DNA from: Chloroflexota bacterium
Lineage (GTDB): Bacteria; Chloroflexota; Dormibacteria; Dormibacterales; Dormibacteraceae
Reading direction: 5' to 3'
DNA length: 18,130 bases
Assembly: GCA_005880175.1 (NCBI GenBank)
Contig: VBJR01000227.1
Span: 1-18,130 of the forward strand
In this document: one piece after another, positions 1 to 5,402 of the stretch
Layout of the letters: each line of letters begins with the position of its first letter
How positions within the stretch are numbered: the first letter of the stretch is position 1
The notes under the pieces: generated by a model
The model's input: the letters and a program-made list of their open reading frames with translations, nothing else
Told to the model about the DNA's origin: nothing
Databases searched by the model: none
Program-made: the position numbers and the translations under genes

Positions 1-35
1 CCGCGAATCGTGATGTGGTCGATCGCGTGGGACAT
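1..35 (-). CDS. Probable VOC-family (glyoxalase/dioxygenase fold) protein, 5' end only
   Basis: Only the first 11 codons are inside the window; the gene continues beyond the left edge. From an ATG at 35 the minus strand reads MSHAIDHITIR. This resembles the opening of vicinal-oxygen-chelate proteins (glyoxalase I, bleomycin-resistance and extradiol dioxygenase relatives), whose first beta strand commonly reads as an I-D-H-(I/V)-T-I-R type segment carrying a metal-ligand histidine. A -10-like CACAAT lies upstream at 53-48 on the minus strand. The gene is divergent from the membrane protein/TetR pair and would share its operator region. With so few residues the family assignment is an inference. 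Confidence 0.5.
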   Translation of the reverse strand, partial: MSHAIDHITIR

Positions 36-47
36 CTGTTCGCATCC

Positions 48-53
48 ATTGTG
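48..53 (-). promoter_or_regulatory. Possible -10 element of the leftward VOC-like gene
   Basis: The minus strand reads CACAAT, one base from the TANNNT pattern seen at other promoters in this window, 12 nt before the ATG at 35. No convincing -35 hexamer is visible. It is a weak call that depends on the partial gene being real. Confidence 0.25.
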
Positions 54-85
54 CCGCAACGTCCCCTCCGCCCGACAGGCTGGAA

Positions 86-99
86 TTGAACATGTTCGA
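86..99. promoter_or_regulatory. Palindromic operator 1 (TnnAACnnGTTnnA type)
   Basis: The 14-mer TTGAACATGTTCGA has a perfect 10-bp palindromic core, GAACATGTTC (88-97). It lies in the divergent region between the partial VOC-like gene and the membrane protein/TetR pair, upstream of the -10 element at 120-125. A second copy lies 44 bp downstream, centre to centre, about four helical turns. TetR regulators commonly bind such sites next to their own gene. The pattern equals, as I recall it, the motif of the mycobacterial TetR repressor KstR; the regulator here is not evidently KstR. Confidence 0.6.
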
Positions 100-119
100 A
101 TTGCGGCTGGCGGGTGGAG

Positions 120-125
120 TACACT
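120..125 (+). promoter_or_regulatory. Probable -10 element for the membrane protein/tetR operon
   Basis: TACACT fits the TANNNT -10 pattern. It sits between the two palindromes, so a repressor on operator 1 would cover the -35 region and one on operator 2 the transcription start. No good -35 hexamer is visible at 16-18 bp. The predicted transcript would have a leader of about 45 nt with a ribosome binding site at 161-167. Confidence 0.45.
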
Positions 126-129
126 GAAG

Positions 130-143
130 TTGAACACGTTCAA
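130..143. promoter_or_regulatory. Palindromic operator 2 (TnnAACnnGTTnnA type)
   Basis: TTGAACACGTTCAA is a 14-bp inverted repeat, perfect apart from the central two bases, and shares TTGAACA-GTTC with operator 1. It begins 4 bp downstream of the -10 element, covering the likely transcription start. Two near-identical palindromes around one -10, followed by a TetR gene, point to autoregulation. Confidence 0.6.
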
Positions 144-160
144 AGTCCAGTCGATTCCCC

Positions 161-167
161 GAGGAGG
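161..167 (+). promoter_or_regulatory. Ribosome binding site deciding the start of the small membrane protein
   Basis: GAGGAGG is the clearest Shine-Dalgarno sequence in the left part of the window. It is 11 nt before GTG 179 but only 2 nt before the other in-frame GTG at 170, so 179 is the better start. Confidence 0.6.
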
Positions 168-178
168 GGGTGGGAACA

Positions 179-505
179 GTGGATCTCAGGCTCGTCGAAT
201 ACGTCCTCTACCTGGCCGGCGCCGTGTCGCTCACGCTGTGGGCGGGCCGGACGCTGCACCGCGGGCTCCAGCTCGCCGGCCTGGGCGGCGTCGCCCTGCT
301 GCTGCCGGTCGGCGGCGCGGTCGCCTCGACCGCCGACGTGGTGGAGGCGGTCACCGTGAAGCTCGGCCTCGTGCTGCTCCTGCTGGGCGGCCTCCACCTG
401 GCGACGCTGCTGGTGCAGCGCCGCGCCGAGCGGCCCGTCGAGGCGTCCCGGCCGGCCGCGGAGTACGAGCCGCTGCGCCGGGCCGGCGGGCGGTTCCCGT
501 ACTGA
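179..505 (+). CDS. Small integral membrane protein of unknown function
   Basis: This is a 108-residue protein that I do not recognise. It has three hydrophobic segments (about residues 8-22, 32-50 and 61-79) joined by short loops, then a basic, hydrophilic tail of about 28 residues beginning Q-R-R. GTG 179 is preferred to the in-frame GTG at 170 because the GAGGAGG ribosome binding site at 161-167 fits only the downstream start. The TetR gene starts 2 nt after its stop, so the two are almost certainly one operon behind the paired palindromes at 86-143. That makes this protein a likely target of the regulator. A regulated small membrane protein could be a transporter accessory or envelope protein, but nothing in the sequence shows which. 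Confidence 0.72.
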   Translation: MDLRLVEYVLYLAGAVSLTLWAGRTLHRGLQLAGLGGVALLLPVGGAVASTADVVEAVTVKLGLVLLLLGGLHLATLLVQRRAERPVEASRPAAEYEPLRRAGGRFPY

Positions 506-507
506 GC

Positions 508-1197
508 GTGGAGGCGACTCGGACCCCGCGCGGCGAGCAGACCCGCGGGGCCATCTTCGCCGCCGCCCTGGAGCTCTTCCAGGAGCGCGGCTACGAGGCG
601 ACGACCATGCGGGCGATCGCCGAGCGGGCGGGGGTCTCCCTGGGCGGCTCCTACCACTACTTCCCGACCAAGAGCCACCTGGTGCTGGCCTTCTACCGCC
701 ACGTCCACGAGCGGCACCAGGCGGCCAGCGAGCCGGTGCTGGCCCGCGAGCGCGAGCTGGCGGCCCGCCTCCGCGGCGTGATCCGCGCGGCCGTGATGAC
801 GTGCGAGCCGTTCCACGACGTCTCCGCCTCGATCTTCAGCACAGTCGCCGACCCGGGCAGCGCGCTCAACGCGTTCGGCACGGAGGCGGCGACGCTGCGC
901 GACGAGGTGATCGCGCTGTACGCCCGCGTCGTCGAGGGCTCCGACGCCCGGCTCCCCGCCGACCTGGCGGTCGAGCTGCCCCGCCTGCTCTGGCTGTACC
1001 AGATGGGCGTCCTCTACTTCTGGATGCTGGACGCGTCGCCCGGGCGCCTGCGCACGCTGGAGGTGGTGGACGAGACGTGCGACCTGATCGTCCGGCTCGT
1101 CTCGCTGGCCGACCTGCCTCCCCTGCGCCGCTCCCGCCGGCGGCTGCTCGCGCTGGTCCGCGGCATCGCCGAGGACGTTCCGGAGATGGCGCGGTAG
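508..1197 (+). CDS. TetR/AcrR-family transcriptional regulator
   Basis: This is a 229-residue TetR regulator. The N-terminal DNA-binding domain spans about residues 10-56: an R-x-x-I-x-x-A-A-L-E-L-F helix, then the helix-turn-helix at about 33-52 with the family signature M-R-A-I-A-E-R-A-G-V-S ending in Y-H-Y-F-P-T-K. The C-terminal ligand/dimer domain contains a D-P-G-S-A-L-N-A-F segment and a W-L-Y-Q-M-G-V-L-Y-F-W segment; tryptophan/aromatic patches of this kind are typical of one TetR C-terminal subfamily whose ligands I cannot name. GTG 508 starts 2 nt after the membrane protein gene and has only a weak ribosome binding site, so translation probably depends on the upstream gene. The two palindromes at 86-99 and 130-143 are the obvious candidate binding sites. 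The open frame extends far upstream, but that part overlaps the membrane protein and does not look coding. Confidence 0.9.
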   Translation: MEATRTPRGEQTRGAIFAAALELFQERGYEATTMRAIAERAGVSLGGSYHYFPTKSHLVLAFYRHVHERHQAASEPVLARERELAARLRGVIRAAVMTCEPFHDVSASIFSTVADPGSALNAFGTEAATLRDEVIALYARVVEGSDARLPADLAVELPRLLWLYQMGVLYFWMLDASPGRLRTLEVVDETCDLIVRLVSLADLPPLRRSRRRLLALVRGIAEDVPEMAR

Positions 1198-1200
1198 CAT
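1195..1200 (+). promoter_or_regulatory. -10 element of a leaderless-type promoter
   Basis: TAGCAT overlaps the TetR stop codon and is followed by 6 nt and then ATG 1207. There is no Shine-Dalgarno sequence. This TANNNT-N6-ATG arrangement is typical of leaderless transcripts, so the next gene may be expressed independently of the TetR operon. No clear -35 is seen. Confidence 0.45.
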
Positions 1201-1206
1201 CGGCTC

Positions 1207-1725
1207 ATGGCGGGCCGGATCGACTTCGGGCGGTCCACGCAGGACCAGGTCCCGTGCTTCGTCGCCATCATGGCGATCCTGCACCAGGAGCCGACCGCCT
1301 CGGCGTTCGCCCGCCTCCTCCGCAAGGACCTGGTCGCGGACGACTACGTCCAGCTCGCCCACCTGTTCGAGGAGGTCAGCGTCCTCGCCCTGCACCGGCA
1401 CATCGCCGAGGAGCTGCTGTTCGACACCTTCGCGTTCGACATGTACTGGGACGAGCTCCGCGAGGACGTGCTGGCCGTCCGGCGCTCGACCGGCAACGAC
1501 AAGTTCTGCGAGAACTTCGAGATCGCGGCCGAGCGCGCCCGCAGCTACCGCCAGGATTACCCGCCCAAGCTGCGCTGGCAGCGGCGCGACCGCCCGGGGG
1601 ACGGGCCGCCGGACCTGGGCGGGGGCTGGGGCGGCGGCGGGCCGGACCGGAAGCCAGACCCCGCCGGGTCGCCTAGTTCCAGCTCGACCCCCGCAGGCGG
1701 TCCAGGCCAAGGTTCCCACCACTGA
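1207..1725 (+). CDS. Hypothetical protein, DUF4760-like
   Basis: This is a 172-residue cytoplasmic protein with no signal peptide or membrane segment. Residues 1-120 are helical, with a conserved-looking core: L-F-E-E-V-S-V-L followed by a segment ending M-Y-W-D-E-L-R-E-D-V, then F-E-I-A-A-E-R-A. The order resembles DUF4760 proteins, whose role is unknown; this is recognition by eye and moderately certain. Residues about 130-172 are a Gly/Pro/Ser-rich tail without predicted structure. The last 53 bp (1673-1725) overlap the 3' end of the dehydratase gene on the other strand, so the tail's composition may be partly dictated by that gene. ATG 1207 follows the TetR stop by 9 nt and lacks a ribosome binding site but has a -10-like TAGCAT at leaderless distance. 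Confidence 0.72.
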   Translation: MAGRIDFGRSTQDQVPCFVAIMAILHQEPTASAFARLLRKDLVADDYVQLAHLFEEVSVLALHRHIAEELLFDTFAFDMYWDELREDVLAVRRSTGNDKFCENFEIAAERARSYRQDYPPKLRWQRRDRPGDGPPDLGGGWGGGGPDRKPDPAGSPSSSSTPAGGPGQGSHH

Positions 1726-2638
1726 GCACGCAGGCGACGCGGGCGCCGGGCGCGGCCCGCACCAGCCCGTGCCGCAACGCCGCCACCGTGGCGGCGGCCG
1801 CGCCCTCGGCCACCAGCTTCTGACGGCTCATCAGCCAGAGCACCGACTCGAAGATCTCCTCGTCCGGCAGCGTGACGATGTCGTCCACGCAGGCGCTGAC
1901 GATCCGGCAGGTGGTCTCCCCCACCCGCCGCACGCGCAGCCCGTCGATCACGCAGTCCACCCGCTCCAGCGTGACCGGCGCGCCGGCCCGCACGCTCTCG
2001 CGCATGCCGGGCGCGCCGGAGCTCTCGACGCCGATGACCCGCGCGCCCGGCCGGCGCGCCTTCACGGCCAGCGCGACGCCCGAGATCAGCCCGCCGCCGC
2101 CGATCGGCACGACCACCACGTCCACGTCGGGCACGTCCTCGACCAGCTCCAGGCCCAGCGTGGCCTGGCCGGCGATCAGGTCCAGGTCGTCGAACGGGTG
2201 GACGTACGTGAGGCCCTCGGACTCGACCAGCTCCAGCGCCCGGGCGTTGGCGTCGTCCCAGATCGCGCCGTGGAGGACCACCTCGGCCCCGTACGCACGC
2301 GTCGCGGCCACCTTCGCCGGCGTCGCGTTCTCGGCCATGACCACGACGGCCCGCACGCCGCTCAGCGCCGCCGCCAGCGCGACGCCCTGGGCGTGGTTGC
2401 CCGCCGACGAGCAGACGACGCCGCGCCGGCGCTGCTCGTCGCTCAGCGTCCGCAGCTTGTTCAGGGCGCCCCGGATCTTGTAACTGCCGGTGCGCTGGAG
2501 CATCTCGGCCTTGAGCGCGACGCGGAAGCCCGTCTCCTCGTCGAGCAGCCGCGACGTGAGCACCGGGGTCGGGTGCGCGTGGGCGGCAACGCAGCGGCGC
2601 GCCGCCTCCAGGTCGGCCGTGGTGAGGAACCCGGTCAC
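1673..2638 (-). CDS. PLP-dependent threonine/serine dehydratase (no ACT domain)
   Basis: This 321-residue fold-type II PLP enzyme is predicted to deaminate L-threonine to 2-oxobutyrate (or serine to pyruvate) in the cytoplasm. Visible family motifs are the PLP lysine in G-S-Y-K-I-R-G-A (K54; most relatives have S-F-K), S-S-A-G-N-H-A-Q-G which contacts the cofactor, the glycine-rich phosphate loop P-I-G-G-G-G-L-I-S-G, and C-V-L-S-G-G-N near the C terminus. It lacks the C-terminal ACT-like regulatory domain of biosynthetic IlvA, so it looks like the short catabolic (TdcB-like) or serine racemase/dehydratase type, not feedback-inhibited by isoleucine. GTG 2638 forms a GTGA overlap with the stop of the upstream hydrolase, so the pair is translationally coupled. 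Its 3' end overlaps the facing DUF4760-like gene by 53 bp. Substrate choice between threonine and serine cannot be settled from sequence. Confidence 0.92.
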   Translation of the reverse strand: MTGFLTTADLEAARRCVAAHAHPTPVLTSRLLDEETGFRVALKAEMLQRTGSYKIRGALNKLRTLSDEQRRRGVVCSSAGNHAQGVALAAALSGVRAVVVMAENATPAKVAATRAYGAEVVLHGAIWDDANARALELVESEGLTYVHPFDDLDLIAGQATLGLELVEDVPDVDVVVVPIGGGGLISGVALAVKARRPGARVIGVESSGAPGMRESVRAGAPVTLERVDCVIDGLRVRRVGETTCRIVSACVDDIVTLPDEEIFESVLWLMSRQKLVAEGAAAATVAALRHGLVRAAPGARVACVLSGGNLGLDRLRGSSWN

Positions 2639-3501
2639 CGGGACCCGGCCAGGAACGAGCGGACCACCTCCAGGTAGCGCTCGGGCTCCTCGACGTACGT
2701 CATGTGGCCGCTGTGCTCGAACACCACGAGCGTGGCCCCCGGGATCCCATCGGCCATCGCGACGGCGCCCTCGACCACGCAGGTGCGGTCGTGGCGGCCG
2801 GCCAGCACGAGCACGGGCCGGCGCACCTGGCCCAGCCGGTCCTCGACCTCGATGCCGCCGTACCCCTCCCGCGAGAAGTGGCGGAGCACCTCCGCCGAGT
2901 AGACCGCGCCCTCGCTGCGCCGCTCGAAGTCCACGATGCGGGGGTCGAGCGGGTCCGCGAAGTGGAACGGCATCTGGTCGTGGAGCAGCGCCCCGACGTC
3001 CTCCGGCGTGCGCACGTCCTGCTCGCGGGCCCACGAAGCGGCCACCCGGTCCCGGAGCTCGACCGGCTCGAACGCCCGCAGGTTCTCCTCCACCCGCGCC
3101 AGGTACCGGCTGGACGGCAGGCCCGACGAGACGATCGCGGGGCCCGGCTCGGCCGGGAAGTCCACGGCCCACTGGAGCGCCACGAACGCGCCGAACGAGT
3201 GGCCGAGGACGGCGTACCGGGGCAGCTCCAGGGCGCGGGCGAGCGCGACCACGTCGGCCGCCATCCGCTCCAGCGTCCACGTCGCCGGGTCGCACGCCGG
3301 CGAGCGGCCCTGCGCCCGCTGGTCCACCAGGACCAGGCGGTGCCGGTCCGCGAGCGGGTCCAGGTAGTCGGCGAACTCGTGGTGGTCGAGCCCCGGTCCC
3401 CCATGGAGCACGAGCAGGGGGTCGCCGGCGCCCCGCTCGACCACGTGCAGCTGCGTGTCGCCGATGTCCACCAGGTGGCCGGTGCCGGAAAGTGCGCACA
3501 T
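2635..3501 (-). CDS. Alpha/beta hydrolase, proline iminopeptidase-like
   Basis: This 288-residue protein is a single alpha/beta hydrolase domain. H-G-G-P-G at residues 33-37 is the oxyanion-hole signature of the proline iminopeptidase (peptidase S33) branch. The nucleophile elbow is G-H-S-F-G with Ser102; the acid is Asp238 in A-G-R-H-D, and the histidine is His266 in S-G-H-M. It would release an N-terminal residue (classically proline) from peptides, but this branch also includes epoxide hydrolases and lactonases, so the substrate is open. There is no signal peptide, so it is cytoplasmic. ATG 3501 is chosen because family members begin about 10-15 residues before the first strand; there is no Shine-Dalgarno sequence. 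It is coupled by a GTGA overlap to the dehydratase, which suggests a peptide/amino-acid catabolic pair. It is divergent from the SDR gene with fewer than 50 bp between them. Confidence 0.88.
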   Translation of the reverse strand: MCALSGTGHLVDIGDTQLHVVERGAGDPLLVLHGGPGLDHHEFADYLDPLADRHRLVLVDQRAQGRSPACDPATWTLERMAADVVALARALELPRYAVLGHSFGAFVALQWAVDFPAEPGPAIVSSGLPSSRYLARVEENLRAFEPVELRDRVAASWAREQDVRTPEDVGALLHDQMPFHFADPLDPRIVDFERRSEGAVYSAEVLRHFSREGYGGIEVEDRLGQVRRPVLVLAGRHDRTCVVEGAVAMADGIPGATLVVFEHSGHMTYVEEPERYLEVVRSFLAGSR

Positions 3502-3515
3502 GCCACGTGACGATG

Positions 3516-3534
3516 GCACAGTCCGGCGCTGTGC
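3516..3534. promoter_or_regulatory. Inverted repeat in the divergent hydrolase/SDR promoter region
   Basis: GCACAG (3516-3521) and CTGTGC (3529-3534) form a 6-bp inverted repeat with a 7-bp spacer, centred in the 37-46 bp between the two divergent starts. A smaller repeat, TGCCA-N8-TGGCA (3501-3518), overlaps it. Both promoters must lie in this space, so a protein bound here could control both directions. No clear TANNNT -10 is visible on either strand. Confidence 0.4.
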
Positions 3535-3547
3535 TTCGATGTCCGGG

Positions 3548-4348
3548 ATGAACGACCTCTTCTCCATCCAGGGCAAGACGGCGCTGGTGACCGGGGGCTC
3601 GCGGGGGATCGGCTTCATGATCGCGAGCCAGTTCCTGGCGGCCGGCGCGGCCCGCGTGTACATCTGCGCCCGGCGGGCCGAGGCCTGCCGCGCCGCCGCG
3701 GCCGAGCTCTCCGCCACCGGCGACTGCGTGGCGGTGCCCTGCGACGTGGGCACCCCCGAGGGCGTCGAGGAGCTGGCGACGGCGATCGAGGCCCGCGAGG
3801 ACCGGCTCCACATCCTGGTCAACAACGCCGGCATCGCCTGGGGCGAGGCGGTCGAGACCCACCCGATCGAGCAGATCGACCGGGTGCTGCACGTGAACGT
3901 GCGGTCGGTGTTCCACTGCACGCAGCGGCTGCTGCCGCTGCTCCGGGCCGCGGCGACGGTGGAGGACCCCGCCCGGGTGATCAACATCGGCTCGGTGGAC
4001 GGGCTGGTGATCCCGTTCTGGCCCAACTACGGCTACTCGGCCTCGAAGGCCGCGGTGCACATGCTCACGCGGCACCTGGCCCACGCGCTGGTCGGCGACC
4101 ACATCACGGTCAACGCGATCGCGCCCGGGCTCTTCCCGAGCCGGATGACGCGCGTCGTGTTCGACAACCCCGAGGTGGAGGAGCAGACGGTGGCGGTCAT
4201 TCCCATGCGGCGCGCCGGCACGGCGGAGGACGTCGGGGGCACGGCGATCTACCTGGCGTCCCGGGCGGGCGCGTACCTGACCGGCGTCGTGATCCCGGTG
4301 GCCGGCGGGGTATCCACGATCGACACCACGCGCCAGGTGGTCCAGTAG
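3548..4348 (+). CDS. Short-chain dehydrogenase/reductase (SDR), RhlG/FabG-like
   Basis: This 266-residue classical SDR is an NAD(P)-dependent alcohol/ketone oxidoreductase. The Rossmann cofactor motif T-G-G-S-R-G-I-G is at residues 15-22, N-N-A-G at 92-95, catalytic Ser149, and the Y-S-A-S-K pair Tyr163/Lys167. The basic residue in the glycine motif (Arg19) suits NADPH. Two in-frame ATGs exist, at 3539 and 3548; 3548 places the cofactor motif at the usual distance, but neither has a strong ribosome binding site. The Y-G-Y-S-A-S-K-A-A-V-H-M-L-T-R segment recalls the RhlG-like 3-oxoacyl reductase subgroup, though the real substrate is unknown. The next gene starts 2 nt after its stop, so the pair probably modifies a common substrate, perhaps a sugar or polyol derivative given the partner's family. 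Confidence 0.92.
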   Translation: MNDLFSIQGKTALVTGGSRGIGFMIASQFLAAGAARVYICARRAEACRAAAAELSATGDCVAVPCDVGTPEGVEELATAIEAREDRLHILVNNAGIAWGEAVETHPIEQIDRVLHVNVRSVFHCTQRLLPLLRAAATVEDPARVINIGSVDGLVIPFWPNYGYSASKAAVHMLTRHLAHALVGDHITVNAIAPGLFPSRMTRVVFDNPEVEEQTVAVIPMRRAGTAEDVGGTAIYLASRAGAYLTGVVIPVAGGVSTIDTTRQVVQ

Positions 4349-4350
4349 CC

Positions 4351-5367
4351 GTGCGCCTCCTGCAGGTGGGCATGGGCGGCTGGGGGCGCTGGTGGGCGCG
4401 CCTGGTGCTGCCGAGGGTGCCGGAGGTCGAGCTGGTGGGCTGCGTGGACAGCGACCCGCGCGCGCTGGAGCTGGCGCGGGAGCAGGCGGGCGTCCCGGCG
4501 GAGCGCTGCTTCACGTCGCTGGAGCGGGCGCTGGCGGCCACGGACTCCGAGGCGGTGCTGGTCTCGACCAGCCTGCCCGGCCACGTGCCGGTAGCCCGGG
4601 CGGCGCTCGAGGCGGGGAGGCACGTGCTGGTCGAGAAGCCGTTCGCGCCCTCGCTGGCGGAGGCGCGGGGGCTGGTCGAGCTGGCCGCCGAGCGCGGGCT
4701 GGTCCTGATGGTCAGCCAGAACTACCGCTTCTTCCCCGCGGTGCGGGCGGTGGTGGAGCTGGTGCGGTCGGGCCGGCTGGGCCCGCTCGCCGCGGTGGAC
4801 GTGGACTTCCGCCACCGCTCGACGGTGGCCGAGCCCGGCGTCCGGACCGGGCACCGGCTGCTGGCGCAGCCGCTCCTGATGGACATGTCCATCCACCACT
4901 TCGACCTGATGCGCCTGCTCCTCGGACGCGATGCCACGTGGATCAGCTGCCAGGCGTGGAACCCGGCCTGGAGCGATTTCGACGGGCCGCCGACCGCGGT
5001 CGCGGCGATCCGCTTCGGCGACCTGGTCGTCAGCTACCGCGGGAGCTGGCTCACCTGGTCCGCGGACACGGCGTGGGCCGGTGAGTGGCGCATGACGTTC
5101 GAGCGGGGCGAGGTGTGGTGGACCAGCCGCGACCTGCTCGGCGGCGAGGGCGCCGAGCGGGTGATCGTGCGCGATGCCGCCGGGGAGCGCCAGCTGCCGC
5201 TGGCGGTCCTGCCGCTGGCCGACCAGGCCGGCAGCCTGGCCGAGCTGATCGCGGCGATCGGGGCCGGCCGGCAGCCCGAGAGCTCCGGACGCGAGAACCT
5301 GGGCAGCCTGGCGCTGGCCCTGGCCGCGATCCAGTCGTCCGAGCGGGGGGAGCCGGTGACGCTCTAA
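4351..5367 (+). CDS. Gfo/Idh/MocA-family oxidoreductase
   Basis: This 338-residue NAD(P)-dependent oxidoreductase belongs to the glucose-fructose oxidoreductase/inositol dehydrogenase family. The N-terminal Rossmann fold opens with a glycine motif (V-G-M-G-G-W-G-R, residues 6-13). The family motif E-K-P is at 95-97, where the lysine is catalytic. The C-terminal domain carries D-M-S-I-H-H-F-D at 178-185, matching the D-x-G-x-H-x-x-D type active-site helix, with His182 or His183 and Asp185 as candidates. Family members oxidise hydroxyls of sugars, inositols or related compounds; the exact substrate cannot be read here. The extra tryptophans after the glycine motif (G-W-G-R-W-W) are slightly unusual. 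GTG 4351 lies 2 nt after the SDR stop and has no room for another start. Confidence 0.92.
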   Translation: MRLLQVGMGGWGRWWARLVLPRVPEVELVGCVDSDPRALELAREQAGVPAERCFTSLERALAATDSEAVLVSTSLPGHVPVARAALEAGRHVLVEKPFAPSLAEARGLVELAAERGLVLMVSQNYRFFPAVRAVVELVRSGRLGPLAAVDVDFRHRSTVAEPGVRTGHRLLAQPLLMDMSIHHFDLMRLLLGRDATWISCQAWNPAWSDFDGPPTAVAAIRFGDLVVSYRGSWLTWSADTAWAGEWRMTFERGEVWWTSRDLLGGEGAERVIVRDAAGERQLPLAVLPLADQAGSLAELIAAIGAGRQPESSGRENLGSLALALAAIQSSERGEPVTL

Positions 5368-5389
5368 GCGATCTCCAATCTGCCGCCGC

Positions 5390-5395
5390 TATGGT
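5390..5395 (+). promoter_or_regulatory. -10 element at leaderless distance before the ferric-reductase-like gene
   Basis: TATGGT fits TANNNT and is followed by 7 nt and GTG 5403. It lies in the only gap (5368-5402) before the flavin electron-transfer operon. The alternative ATG at 5391 lies inside the hexamer and so could not be used from this promoter. No convincing -35 is visible. Confidence 0.4.
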
Positions 5396-5402
5396 CGCAT
5401 GC

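Noticed and set aside
88..141. GAACATGTTC and GAACACGTTC as LexA/SOS boxes
   Set aside because: The half sites are separated by 2 bp, whereas the Gram-positive LexA box needs GAAC-N4-GTTC. A TetR-type operator fits better.
208..1722. 504-codon minus-strand open frame opposite the membrane protein, tetR and DUF4760-like genes
   Set aside because: It is a composition-driven antisense frame. TetR on the other strand has clear helix-turn-helix motifs.
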